Notes under the pieces: generated by a model
Seen by the model: the letters and a program-made list of their open reading frames with translations, nothing else
The model's database searches: none
What the model was told of the DNA's origin: nothing
Assembly: GCF_016097555.1 (NCBI RefSeq)
Contig: NC_054711.1
Coordinates: 29,986,462-30,050,461 of the forward strand
DNA length: 64,000 nucleotides
Source: Gigantopelta aegis
Taxonomy: Eukaryota > Mollusca > Gastropoda > Neomphalida > Peltospiridae
Direction: 5' to 3'
In this document: piece by piece, positions 1-11,150 of the stretch
Layout: the number at the start of each line of letters is the position of its first letter
Position numbering within the stretch: position 1 is the first letter of the stretch
Program-made: the position numbers and the translations under genes

Positions 1-237
1 TGCGATGCGGCATATGCAACTGATAAAAAAAATGTCAACTTTCAAATTTCACTTCTGACCCGGCCCAATCGTTCAAGATCTTTGGTGGTCATAAAACCTA
101 CTGTAATACTGAACTACCGGTTGTAATGTTTGCCCAATTAATTCACTATTATCATATAGCCATTCCCCACAGCTAATATACCTTGCAATTTTGGCAATTG
201 TAAATTCTTATTAAAGTTCCTCTACTTTTTTTGAAGA

Positions 238-238
<1 letters not shown>
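1..238 (-). mobile_element. MITE copy, cut by window edge
   Basis: This is a diverged reverse-complement copy of the element at 17273-17573. Both share the terminal motif GTTCC(C/T)CTACTTTTTTTGAAGAG and the internal stretch about lack of TTGGCAATTG/CAATTGCCAA-type sequence through GGTGGTCATAAAACCTACTG. The terminus lies at about 238 and runs straight into a TA microsatellite, as expected for a TA-target element. The other end lies outside the window. Confidence 0.7.

Positions 239-283
<45 letters not shown>
239..283. repeat. (TA)n microsatellite
   Basis: An uninterrupted TA dinucleotide run of about 45 bp directly abuts the MITE terminus. It may have expanded from the TA target duplication. 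Confidence 0.95.
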
Positions 284-286
<3 letters not shown>

Positions 287-339
287 AAGAGTAAATAAAG
301 TGAGCAATTTACTGCATCATAATGTATTATGTTTTACAG

Positions 340-400
340 TGAGGCAGAAACTGGCACACGCTGCAAAAGAAGAGTGAAAAGAAAAACAGGCACAGGAAAG
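340..400 (+). CDS. Candidate internal exon, unknown protein
   Basis: A 61-nt block lies between an acceptor-like sequence (TATTATGTTTTACAG, ending at 339) and a donor-like GTTAG at 401. In the frame that completes a codon with the first base, it encodes 20 residues beginning EAETGTRCKRR and rich in Lys/Arg. It is followed by a stop-rich AT region, as expected of an intron. It would end in phase 0, which matches the phase-0 start of the candidate exon at 3638. I do not recognise the protein. The splice sites are seen; the exon status is inferred. A chance open stretch with flanking AG/GT is the alternative. Confidence 0.35.
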
Positions 401-1190
401 GTTAGATCGATCAACACCAAACAGTTGACTTTTAAAATATATGCCAAAGTATTGTTAAAGAAATATTACATTTCTTTCTATTTGTTAAACACGTTTATGG
501 CTGTAGTTTCAAATCTACCAGTGTTCTCGCTGGTCCATTTAAGCAGGGTGGGGTGCCCCGCTGTTGTGTTTTGCCTCCTCGCTTTCAAATTTTTCTGCCC
601 CCCTTTTACGTTCTGCTGCCCCTTTTATTTTTCTGCGTGTCTCTTATTTTCCTGTATCCTACTATATTTTACAGCACCCAGTTACGCTGTTTCAAACTGC
701 AAACATTTTTCCACACACTGAAAAGATCAATCAGTCTGCACACTGGACATCAAAGTTAACAAGCTGCAGTGTGTATGGAAACACAAAACTCAAAACTCCT
801 ATAACACTTCTAAAATAACTTTTTAATTCAATATTGAGGAAATCACTGTTCTTAAGTCGCCTCCATTGGTAATATACCGTCATCACGATTAGCACAAAAT
901 ATTAATGTATTTCTGTGAGTGAGGTCAAACTGACTTTTAACTAAATCTTTTCAAAATGTTATGCTCGGGTATACTGGTCTTGTTGGCCCATTGAAAAAAA
1001 AAAAAAATTAACCGGGTTATAATAATGTAAAATATCAAATGGGTTTATATGACATGGATAATATGTGTGAGCTGTGTGATAAATATTACACGTATGATAT
1101 ACATGTAGTCATAGTTCAAAAGGTGCTGAGATGTCACTAAATACGTATTGCCTTCCTCTACATATGTTAGACAAATAAACAAGTTGTAAC
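401..1190. other. No gene recognised (intron-like)
   Basis: AT-rich sequence with a C/T-rich patch (about 545-665) that opens several short reading frames in different frames. These have no recognisable domain. I see no splice-supported coding block or known repeat. Confidence 0.6.
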
Positions 1191-1194
1191 TTAA

Positions 1195-2515
1195 AATGTA
1201 TTGAGGTGCTGTTTGATAGATATTTCTTTCTGTATGTTACACAATATATTACAGTCTGTATTAGAAATATGTTGAGGTGCTGTTAGATATTTCTTTCTGT
1301 TTGTTACACATATATGACAGTCGGGAGTTAGAAATATATTGAGGTGCTGTTAGATATTTCTTTCTGTTTGTTACACATATATTACAGTCGGGAGTTAGAA
1401 ATGTATTGAGGTGCTGATAGATATTTCTTTCTGTATGTTACACAATATATTACAGTCTGTGTTAGAAATGTATTGAGGTGCTTGTTAGATATTTCTTTCC
1501 GTATGTTACACATATATTACAGTCGGGAGTTAGAAATGTATTGAGGTGCTGTTAGATATTTCTTTCTGTATGTTACACAATATATTACAGTCGGGAGTTA
1601 GAAATGTATTGAGGTGCTGTTAGATATTTCTTTCTGTATGTTACACAATATATTACAGTCGGGAGTTAGAAATGTATTGAGGTGCTGTTTGATATTTCTT
1701 TCTGTATTTTACACATATATTACAGTCGGGAGTTAGAAATGTATTGAGGTGCTGTTAGATATTTCTTTCTGTATGTTACACAATATATTACAGTCTGTGT
1801 TAGAAATGTATCGAGGTGCTGATAGATATTTCTTTCTGTATTTTACACATATATTACAGTCGGGAGTTAGAAATGTATCGAGGTGCTGATAGATATTTCT
1901 TTCTGTATGTTACACAATATATTACAGTCTGTGTTAGAAATGTATTGAGGTGCTGTTAGATATTTCTTTCTGTATGTTACACAATATATTACAGTCTGTG
2001 TTAGAAATGTATTGAGGTGCTGTTAGATATTTCTTTCTGTATGTTACACAATATATTACAGTCGGGAGTTAGAAATGTATTGAGGTGCTGTTAGATATTT
2101 CTTTCTGTATGTTACACAATATATTACAGTCTGTGTTAGAAATGTATTGAGTTGCTGTTAGATATTTCTTTCTGTATGTTACACAATATATTACAGTCGG
2201 GAGTTAGAAATGTATTGAGGTGCTGTTAGATATTTCTTTCTGTATGTTACACAATATATTACAGTCGGGAGTTAGAAATGTATTGAGGTGCTGTTAGATA
2301 TTTCTTTCTGTATGTTACACATATTTTACAGTCGGGAGTTAGAAATGTATTGAGGTGCTGTTAGATATTTCTTTCCGTATGTTACACATATATGACAGTC
2401 GGAAGTTAGAAATGTATTGAGGTGCTGATAGGTATTTCTTTCTGTATGTTACACATATATTACAGTCGTGAGTTAGAAATGTATGGAGGTGCTGCTAGAT
2501 AGATATATCTTTCTG
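1195..2515. repeat. 68-bp minisatellite, about 20 units
   Basis: Tandem units of about 66-69 bp share GAGGTGCTGTTAGATATT, TTTCTTTCTGTATGTTACAC and a variable end. Two subtypes alternate irregularly: one ends CAGTCTGTGTTAGAAATG, the other CAGTCGGGAGTTAGAAATG. The array is broken at 2522 by a transposon and resumes degenerately at 3554-3625. It looks non-coding. Confidence 0.95.
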
Positions 2516-3049
2516 CATGTTTAGAGGCACTGATTTTTCGCGATCGCGGAATCGCGGAAATACCTATCTGAAACGGAATTCCCGAGTTTTTTCCAAAACA
2601 TTATTTAACTTTAAATAGAGCATTTGATTAATTAAAATTAATTTTTCGAACTAGAAACTATGGACACCGACATCTGCCTGTGCTACGCTACGACACTAGT
2701 ACCTTTGTATGTTATGCCAAATGTTTAATGTAGAGTATCTAGACATTTTACCAGTCGTGTTTTCTTTGCTTATTCCCGGCGATTTAACAGGAAAAACCGA
2801 ACATTAATTGTGAGCTAAAATTGTCCGATATTTACTCAAGTGAAAGATATATTATGTTATGTTTGCTTATTAATTTTTAACATTTGCGGCATTGCCATAT
2901 TTTCGATCTCACAAAGGAATGCAGTAATTGCATATTGTATGCCAGGCTTTGTTCAAAATAAATGATACAAGGGAAGTGGTTTATAGTGTGATCGTTTGTA
3001 ATTATTTTCCCGATCATATTGTAAAGAAAACCGAAAATGTCTGAAGTCT

Positions 3050-3289
3050 GTGTCGTGGCGTATTCACAAGTTAAATTCCCATGTTTTTTTCAAAATTACA
3101 AAATGCTTTCTGCCAAACGATGTTGCACTAAATTTGCCCATTCAAAAGATAAATCCAGATGCAAGAGTGGCACAATTTCCAGAAGATGTGTATTCAGAGG
3201 GATCACTTTTATTGTGTAAATTTTGTCACCACAGTATTGATTATTTAAGAATTGACACATTTCCAGTTTGTGCAAGTTCACTTTCCTGA
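3050..3289 (+). pseudogene. N-terminal transposase remnant with BED-like finger
   Basis: An open frame inside the 2522-3547 element reads ...RVAQFPEDVYSEGSLLLCKF, then CHHSIDYLRIDT, before losing similarity to anything I know. The F(P) ... EGSLLLCKFCHHSI pattern (CxxC plus a histidine) resembles the BED/CGGBP1-type DNA-binding finger found at the N-terminus of hAT transposases; this match is from memory. The second half of the finger, the dimerisation region and the catalytic RNase H-like domain are absent. The upstream part is frameshifted relative to an ATG at 3037. It is therefore a broken fragment that cannot supply transposase. Confidence 0.5.
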
Positions 3290-3384
3290 CAACTTACTTG
3301 TTTAAATTTAAACCAAAAATAAATACAAACTACTGACATGTTTTGCCTCATTGCATATTTATTTATTTTATACCAGCAATTAAT

Positions 3385-3388
<4 letters not shown>

Positions 3389-3423
<35 letters not shown>

Positions 3424-3438
3424 TGTGTGTGTGTGTGT
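3389..3438. repeat. (GT)n microsatellite
   Basis: About 50 bp of GT dinucleotides with one interrupting TATGT, inside the hAT-like element. Confidence 0.95.
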
Positions 3439-3637
3439 GAGTGAAACAAAAACAGAATTTGTTTAATACTGAAATGGAAAAAACCGGAATTTGTAACATT
3501 ATGAAACGGGAAACAGAAAAATCTGAAATGGAAAATCAGTGCCTCTACATGTTACACAATCATATATTACATAATCAGAGTTAGAAATGTATTGAGGTGT
3601 CGTTAGATATTTCTTTATTTTGTCTGATATTTGACAG

Positions 3638-3803
3638 ATATCTGCAGGGAATTGCACCACCCTCAATGTACATGTCAGCCTCCAGTTACACCCTACCTAC
3701 CAGACACCCGGCACCCCTGTACCCTCCAGCTTCTGCCTGACACACGGAATCTGGCATGGCACATGTGAGATACAGGCCAACCCCCAGACTCAGATCTCAG
3801 AAT
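3638..3803 (+). CDS. Candidate exon, Cys-containing extracellular-like segment
   Basis: The block follows an acceptor-like TCTGATATTTGACAG and ends before GTGAGT, a strong donor consensus, at 3804. In phase 0 it gives 55 codons starting ISAGNCTTLNVHVSLQLHPT and ending near CEIQANPQTQISE. The residues include four cysteines, an NCT glycosylation sequon, and a Thr/Pro-rich middle (YQTPGTPVPSSFC). Composition and codon pattern differ clearly from the surrounding repeats, and the frame remains open to a TGA at 3839. It could be the ectodomain of a secreted or membrane protein; I cannot assign a family. A second acceptor (CTGCAG, ending at 3647) would trim three codons without changing frame. Its 3' end is the template of the 73-bp minisatellite downstream. 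Confidence 0.45.
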
Positions 3804-5455
3804 GTGAGTTGATCTCTTATACTATACCTAATTACACTTGACATACAGGCCATCCTTCAGACTCTAACCTCAGAATGTGAGTTGGTCTCTTATACTAGCT
3901 AATTACACATGAGATACAGGCCATCCCCCAGACTCTAACCTCAGAATGTGAGATACAGGCCATCCCTCAGACTCTAACCTCAGAATGTGAGATACAGGCC
4001 ATCTCCCAGACTCTAACCTCAGAATGTGAGTTTATCTCTTATACTAGCTAATTACACATGAGATACAAGCCATCCCCCAGACTCTAACCTCAGAATGTGA
4101 GTTGATCTCTTATACTATACCTAATTACACATGAGATACAGGCCATCCCCCAGACTCTAACCTCAGAATGTGAGTTGATCTCTTATACTATACCTAATTA
4201 CACATGAGATACAGGCCATCCCCCAGACTCTAACCTCAGAATGTGAGTTGATCTCTTATACTATACCAAATTACACATGAGATACAGGCCATCCCCCAGA
4301 CTCTAACCTCAGAATGTGAGTTGATCTCTTATACTATACCAAATTACACATGAGATACAGGCCATCCCCCAGACTCTAACCTCAGAATGTGAGTTGATCT
4401 CTTATACTATACCTAATTACACGTGAGATACAGGCCATCCCCCAGACTCTAACCTCAGAATGTAAGTTGATCTCTTATACTATACCTAATTACACATGAG
4501 ATACAGGCCATCCCCCAGACTCTAACCTCAGAATGTGAGTTGATCTCTTATACTATACCAAATTACACATGAGATACAGGCCATCCCCCAGACTCTAACC
4601 TCAGAATGTGAGTTGGTCTCTTATACTAGCTAATTACACATGAGATACAGGCCATCCCCCAGACTCTAACCTCAGAATGTGAGATACAGGCCATCCCTCA
4701 GACTCTAACCTCAGAATGTGAGATACAGGCCATCTCCCAGACTCTAACCTCAGAATGTGAGTTTATCTCTTATACTAGCTAATTACACATGAGATACAAG
4801 CCATCCCCCAGACTCTAACCTCAGAATGTGAGTTGATCTCTTATACTATACCTAATTACACATGAGATACAGGCCATCCCCCAGACTCTAACCTCAGAAT
4901 GTGAGTTGATCTCTTATACTATACCTAATTACACATGAGAATCAGGCCATCCCCCAGACTCTAACCTCAGAATGTGAGTTGATCTCTTATACTATACCAA
5001 ATTACACATGAGATACAGGCCATCCCCCAGACTCTAACCTCAGAATGTAAGTGTGATCTCTTATACTATACCTAATTACACATGAGATACAGGCCCATCC
5101 CCCAGACTCTAACCTCAGAATGTGAGTTGATCTCTTATACTATACCTAATTACACGTGAGATACAGGCCATCCCCCAGACTCTAACCTCAGAATGTGAGT
5201 TGATCTCTTATACTATACCAAATTACACATGAGATACAGGCCATCCCCCAGACTCTAACCTCAGAATGTGATTTAATTGATCTCTTATACTATACCTAAT
5301 TACACATGAGATACAGGCCACCATCTCCCACCCCCACCCCCAGACTCTAACCTCAGAATGCGAGATACAGGCCATCCCCCAGACTCTACCCTCAGAATGT
5401 GAGATACAGGCCATCCCCTAGACTCTAAACCTCAGAATGTGAGTTCATCTCTTAT
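3760..5455. repeat. 73-bp minisatellite, first array
   Basis: Tandem units contain ACACATGAGATACAGGCC, ATCCCCCAGACTCTAACCTC, AGAATGTGAGTTGATCTC and TTATACTATACCTAATT (73 bp). The first, diverged unit overlaps the end of the 3638-3803 exon, so the array derives from exon plus donor plus intron start. Short units of about 40 bp lacking the TTGATCTC part occur in pairs at about 3945-4020 and 4680-4740. A group of variants recurs with an offset of 731 bp (GTTGGTCTCT at 3881 and 4612), showing higher-order repetition of about ten units. Confidence 0.95.
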
Positions 5456-6852
5456 CTAGCTAATTGCTTAAGCTTAAAAATATACAGGGTGATCAATAAA
5501 GTGTTGTCCTGAAAATTATTTGAATGTAGACATTGTTTTGTGCTGATATTTGCTAGACTAGTTTTTATGCTAAACATTAAACTTAATTACCACTTTGGGA
5601 AACAGTCAAATCTAAGAGTAGCTGCACTCGATGTCTCAATGTACAAAATAATATGCAAGGTGTAAAAGTAAGTTCAGGCAGGCTTCACACACTGGAATGA
5701 AAAACGCAGTAGAGTATTATGTTGAAAATTTAATAAAATGTGTTAATTTAAGGAATATTTTATAAGCCAAAGATGTTGTAGGCACTTAGTACAAAAAATT
5801 AGCTAGGATAAGAGATCAACTCGCATTCACCCTGTGGAATTTGGCAATGAATGGACAGGGTGAGCCCAGCTGTCAAGTTCTGAGGGCGTTTCATTGATAG
5901 CAGGTTAAAACAAACAAGTGAAGTAACTGCACTTACAAACGGTCCGAGGTGTCACGTGCAATAAGTACATTGATGATATCGAGATGTGGCGAGGCGAGCA
6001 CTTTTTCACTCAACGTGGAAATCGTTTTGCGATCTGTACGTCTTGCCTTTTTAAGACACTCGACAGCCGATGTGTATTTTTTGTGCTGGGATGTTCATTT
6101 ATACATATTCATACGTTCATTCATTTGTTCATTCATTCATTCATTCATTCATTTCAGTCATTTGTTTGTTCAGTTTTTCTTTTAGACATTCAATTATTCA
6201 TTCAGTAACTTATTTTATTACACTTTATATGAGGAAGAAAGTGGTATTGACATCAATTGAAGATGGGGGAAAAAAATGACTCTTGGCAGAAAATGTAAAG
6301 TTGAAGTATACATGCATGGTTCATGAAAACTTGTAATTTACTAAAATGTCATGTATTAGAAACATTTCTGTGTTAGGAGCATCTCATTACAATTTTCCAT
6401 GTGCATGAAGTCTAGCTGGTCCATTTCAATTTTGCGGTTCACCTTTTACCACACACCAGAAAACCAGTATATTATGATGGGCTGGTTTACCACGTAACCG
6501 ACTGACAGTTCAAATGAATTAACCGAACAATGGTTTGCGTGAAATGTTACGCCCTGCAGTTGTAATTCTGTGTTATCTTTTAAGGAAGGATGTATTGCGC
6601 AGTGATGCGTGGTCGGTCTGAGATCAATCTCCATTGGTGGGCCCATTGTGCTATTTCTCATTTCAGCCAGTGCACCACAACTGGTTTATCGAAGGTTCAT
6701 ATAAAAAATCCTTGCTATATACTAATGGAAAATGTATCTGTGAGACAATATGTCACAATTACCAAATATTTGACATCCAATAGCCGATGATTATTAAACC
6801 AGTGTGCTCTAGTTGTGTCATTAAACAAAACAGACTAACTTTTTGTTTTTGT
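5456..6852. repeat. Segmental duplication, copy 1
   Basis: This stretch, with the array end before it, is repeated nearly identically at about 11150-12541 (offset about 5690 bp, small indels). It holds an ATTC microsatellite (6117-6152), a SINE-tail motif CCGATGTGTATTTTTTGTGC before it, and a SINE at its 3' end. No coding sequence is convincing. A short inverted echo of the array (AGAGATCAACTCGCATTC) occurs near 5810. Confidence 0.9.
6590..6836 (+). mobile_element. SINE, family A, 5'-truncated
   Basis: Contains GGTCGGTCTGAGATCAATCT (B-box-like tRNA remnant), GGGCCCATTGTGCTATTTCT, CCAGTGCACCACAACTGGT, TTGACATCCAATAGCCGATG and the terminal GTGCTCTAGTTGTGTCATTAA. The tRNA A box is missing. A near-identical copy lies at 12279-12526 within the duplicated block. 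Confidence 0.85.
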
Positions 6853-6859
6853 AATTCTC

Positions 6860-7653
6860 TCAATGTGAGTTGATCTCTTATACTATACCTAATTACACAT
6901 GAGATACAGGCCATCCCCCAGACTCTAACCTCAGAATGTGAGTTGATCTCTTATACTATACCTAATTACACATGAGATACAGGCCATCCCCCAGACTCTA
7001 ACCTCAGAATGTGAGTTGATCTCTTATACTATACCAAATTACTTAAGATACAGGCCATCCCCCAGACTCTAACCTCAGAATGTGAGTTGATCTCTTATAC
7101 TATACCAAATTACACATGAGATACAGGCCATCCCCCAGACTCTAACCTCAGAATGTGAGTTGATCTCTTATACTATACCTAATTACACGTGAGATACAGG
7201 CCATCCCCCAGACTCTAACCTCAGAATGTAAGTTGATCTCTTATACTATACCTAATTACACATGAGATACAGGCCATCCCCCAGACTCTAACCTCAGAAT
7301 GTGAGTTGATCTCTTATACTATACCAAATTACACATGAGATACAGGCCATCCCCCAGACTCTAACCTCAGAATGTGAGTTGGTCTCTTATACTAGCTAAT
7401 TACACATGAGATACAGGCCATCCCCCAGACTCTAACCTCAGAATGTGAGATACAGGCCATCCCTCAGACTCTAACCTCAGAATGTGAGATACAGGCCATC
7501 TCCCAGACTCTAACCTCAGAATGTGAGTTTATCTCTTATACTAGCTAATTACACATGAGATACAAGCCATCCCCCAGACTCTAACCTCAGAATGTGAGTT
7601 GATCTCTTATACTATACCTAATTACACATGAGATACAGGCCATCCCCCAGACT
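6860..7653. repeat. 73-bp minisatellite, second array, 5' part
   Basis: Same unit as the first array, including the GTTGGTCTCT variant group at 7378. The array stops at CCCCCAGACT where the LINE begins. Confidence 0.95.
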
Positions 7654-7671
7654 TGTGAAACAGATCACAAA

Positions 7672-9045
7672 ATGTTATGGACCAAACTTAGAAATAAGAA
7701 AAAAAGTAGCTATATTATGTCTTTAAAGGTCAACAATACAACTATAACACAACCACAAGAAATTTGTAGTTCTATGGCAGAACATTTTAGTCGAGTATTT
7801 AGCGACACAGAAGATGAACATTTTGATGCCAATTTTAAATCAACTATTGAAAAGAAAGTTTCAGAATTTAAGCTAACTGCCGCTACAAGTAAAGTTAGTG
7901 TTGATATTTCCCCCATTCTTGTTAGCAAAATCTGCTCTAAGCTACCAAATAACAAGTCTTGTGGGCCAGACAAAATATTCTATGAACACTTAAAATATGG
8001 AGGTTCTTATCTTTATTTTTGTCTTTCTCGGTTATTTTCCTTGGTAATAAACAGTGGGCACATTCCAGAAGGTTGGAATTCAGGGCTTTTAGTCTGTTTA
8101 TTTAAAGGTCAAAGTAAGTCGAAATCCAACAGAGACTCTTATCGAGGTATTGCACTTCTATCTGTAATCTTTAAAGTTTTTGAAAGAGTGCTGGAAACGT
8201 TAATGCCAGAACTGAACTCTTCAGAAAGTTTTCCTAATATTCACCAATGTGGTTTTCAGAAAGGCCTTTCTAGCATTGACACTTCGTTCATTCTACAAGA
8301 AACTATCAATCACTATAGAGAAAGAGGTGATGGAGTAATTGTTACATTTCTAGATAGTGCTAAAGCCTTTGATACTGTCTGGCACTCTGGTCTCTTGTGG
8401 AAACTTTCTGAAACTGGTATATCCCCCAAAGTCTGGCTTACTTTAGAAGCAATCTATTCAAACTGTAAACTACAGGTCTTAGTAAACAATAGTTTCTCTT
8501 CACACTTTCCTTTGAAAAGAGGATTGTGTCAAGGAAGCATACTATCCCCCAAATTGTATGTATTGTTTATTAATGAATTGCTGAATAATTTAACCCAATC
8601 CAACAAAGGTGCAATGATCCTGGATACTAGAGTTTCTTGCCCAACTCAAGCAGATGACATCTCTATTATTTCTCCTACTCCAAGTGTCATGCAAAATATG
8701 ATTTCAATATGTGAGCGATATAGCGCTAAATGGCGTTTTACATTCTCTGCTTCTAAAACACAAGTTGTTGACTTCTGTAAGGATCCGGATACGAAACTTA
8801 TTCTGTATGGAAAGGAACTACCATGTTCAACAACCATAAAACATGTTGGCATTAAATTACAAAGGTCTTTAAATAATTGGGACAGAACACTCGAGACTTG
8901 CAAAACTATAAAATCCACCGCCATGTCTCTAGTTCAGGCTGGTTGTCACTGCCGTGGAATTAATCCTGTAACTAGCGTCAAACTAGTTCATTCTCGCTGT
9001 GCCTATCAAAAGCTTTGTACGGTAGTGAATTATGGAATAATTTAA
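7672..9045 (+). pseudogene. LINE reverse transcriptase (first frame)
   Basis: A 457-codon open frame encodes most of a LINE reverse transcriptase, which copies element RNA at the target site. Visible motifs: LPNNKSCGPDKI and EGWNSGLLVCLFKG (N-terminal RT blocks), SYRGIALLSVIFKVFERVL, HQCGFQKGLSS, FLDSAKAFDTVWHSGLLWKL (motif A, catalytic Asp), KRGLCQGSILSPKLYVLFIN (motif B), and TQADDISII (motif C, the paired Asp present, the usual Tyr replaced by Gln). The thumb follows (FSASKTQVVDFC, KHVGIKL). The frame then shifts at about 9010-9045 relative to the continuing ORF. Upstream endonuclease sequence is lacking; the ATG at 7672 is simply the first inside the truncated copy. Clade assignment (Jockey/CR1-like versus others) cannot be made here. 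Confidence 0.88.
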
Positions 9046-9917
9046 ATACAAATGAACTATTGGCGTTAGAAAGAGCATATAGATTTGTAATAAAGATTAT
9101 CCAGGGTCTTCCTAAAAGAACACGAACCGATTTTTGTCTTGGACTTCTTGGCAGTATATCCCTCGAAGGACATATAGATAGAAACAAATTATACTATTTA
9201 GGACATCTTTTGCGATGCCCCGTGTGGACTCTGGCTTACAAAATAGCAGTCACTCGACTACTAAGTTTTAAAAATCAGTGTGTTCGTTCAAATATTGGCT
9301 TTGCAGCGGATATATACACAATTCTTCGTAAATATAATCTACTGCATCACCTCAACGAATTTTTTCTAACATCAGTATTCCCTAGTAAGCATATTTGGAA
9401 TATAATTGTAAGAAAACATGTTTTAGAATTTGAGGAAACTAACTGGCAGTTACGAATTTCTTTAAACCCCGATACAACACATTTTCTAAAAATTCATGCC
9501 AATCTCGAAGTGCATAGAGCTTGGTCAGTTGCACGGTCAAATCCATCACTAAAGGAGCAAGCAAATCACTTGATAAATATATGTGCTACATGGAGGCCAA
9601 ACTCAGTACACGGTATTTGTACGTTATGTACTAGTAACTATTCTGATCTTTTTACACACGTCATGACTAGTTGTTCATACTTAACAACAACCAGAGATAC
9701 ATTCTGGACAACGCTTCTTGATATCTGTCCTATTGACCTCAGTGTAGAATTACATAACTGCCCCGATGATATTTTTATTACAAAACTCCTGTCCTGTAAA
9801 CCTCCAATAAATATTGATGATGAATCATCTATGTTATATAGTGAAAGTGTCATACACTTCATTTATAAAATAACGCAAATATATTACGTTAACAATATGA
9901 AGACCAATATACTGTAG
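9015..9917 (+). pseudogene. LINE C-terminal region (second frame)
   Basis: This 300-codon frame continues the reverse transcriptase polypeptide after a one-base frameshift. It opens with YGSELWNNLNTNELLALERA and QGLPKRTRTD, a post-RT segment shared by many animal LINEs, and contains CTLCTSNYSDLFTHVMTSC, a CxxC...H...C zinc-knuckle-like motif near the C-terminus. It ends at TAG in an AT-rich 3' UTR. Overlap with the upstream frame is 31 nt, so a programmed shift is formally possible, but a simple indel is more likely. Confidence 0.8.
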
Positions 9918-9975
9918 ACAGTCATGACTGTCTGTTCTTGTGCAAATGTTCAGATCTTTATAGTGGTGTGTGTGT

Positions 9976-10082
<107 letters not shown>

Positions 10083-10321
10083 GCAGGGTGGCGAGTGAAT
10101 TTATATGAGCGTGATTCTGATCAACCAATAACCTTTTTCATGTAATTCTCTCACCATGCGTTTATTCCAATGCCACTGTATATATTACCTATTATTTATT
10201 TTGTATCAAGTACTATGTATTATCCATTAATCATTGTGCATTGCCTTTTATGTATTATGTATGTATGATAATCTGTACTGTTCGAACTCTCTACAAGAGG
10301 AATAAAGAATATATATATATA

Positions 10322-11150
10322 TACCTAATTACACATGAGATACAGGCCATCCCCCAGACTCTAACCTCAGAATGTGAGTTGATCTCTTATACTATACCAA
10401 ATTACACATGAGATACAGGCCATCCCCCAGACTCTAACCTCAGAATGTGAGTTGATCTCTTATACTATACCTAATTACACATGAGATACAGGCCATCCCC
10501 CAGACTCTAACCTCAGAATGTGAGTTGATCTCTTATACTATACCAACTTACACATGAGATACAGGCCATCCCCCAGACTCTAACCTCAGAATGTGAGTTG
10601 ATCTCTTATACTATACCAAATTACACATGAGATACAGGCCATCCCCCAGACTCTAACCTCAGAATGTGAGTTGATCTCTTATACTATACCAAATTACACA
10701 TGAGATACAGGCCATCCCCCAGACTCTAACCTCAGAATGTGAGTTGATCTCTTATACTATACCTAATTACACATGAGATACAGGCCATCCCCCAGACTCT
10801 AACCTCAGAATGTGAGTTGATCTCTTATACTATACCTAATTACACATGAGATACAGGCCATCCCCCAGACTCTAACCTCAGAATGTGAGTTGATCTCTTA
10901 TACTATACCAAATTACACGTGAGATACAGGCCATCCCCCAGACTCTAACCTCAGAATGTGATTTAATTGATCTCTTATACTATACCTAATTACACATGAG
11001 ATACAGGCCACCATCTCCCACCCCCCCCCCCAGACTCTAACCTCAGAATGCGAGATACAGGCCATCCCCCAGACTCTACCCTCAGAATGTGAGATACAGG
11101 CCATCCCCTAGACTCTAAACCTCAGAATGTGAGTTCATCTCTTATCTAGC
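10322..11150. repeat. 73-bp minisatellite, second array, 3' part
   Basis: Continuation of the interrupted array in the same orientation and unit type. The last units (10913-11150), with the TTTAATTGATCTC variant and CCACCATCTCCC, match 5223-5455 almost exactly. Confidence 0.95.

Larger units (their letters stand above)
2516..3553 (+). mobile_element. hAT-like non-autonomous element, 6-bp TSD
   Basis: The element proper is 2522-3547 (1026 bp). It begins TAGAGGCACTGATTTT and ends AAAATCAGTGCCTCTA, an inverted repeat of about 16 bp. The flanks carry the direct repeat CATGTT (2516-2521 and 3548-3553), and the interrupted minisatellite supplies the empty site (CTGCATGTTACACA). The interior holds a remnant of a BED-like zinc finger ORF, which with the TIR layout suggests hAT. 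A 6-bp duplication is shorter than the 8 bp typical of hAT. Confidence 0.8.

Noticed and set aside
329..721. 130-codon plus-strand frame
   Set aside because: It uses a different frame from the splice-bounded exon for most of its length and runs through a C/T-rich patch giving Phe/Cys/Leu-rich residues with no domain.
1195..2515. Regular 68-bp array looked CRISPR-like
   Set aside because: Units are contiguous and similar along their full length, with no unique spacers, in a eukaryotic context.
5223..5414. 63-codon minus-strand frames here and at 10913-11104
   Set aside because: They are translations of the minisatellite, duplicated with it.
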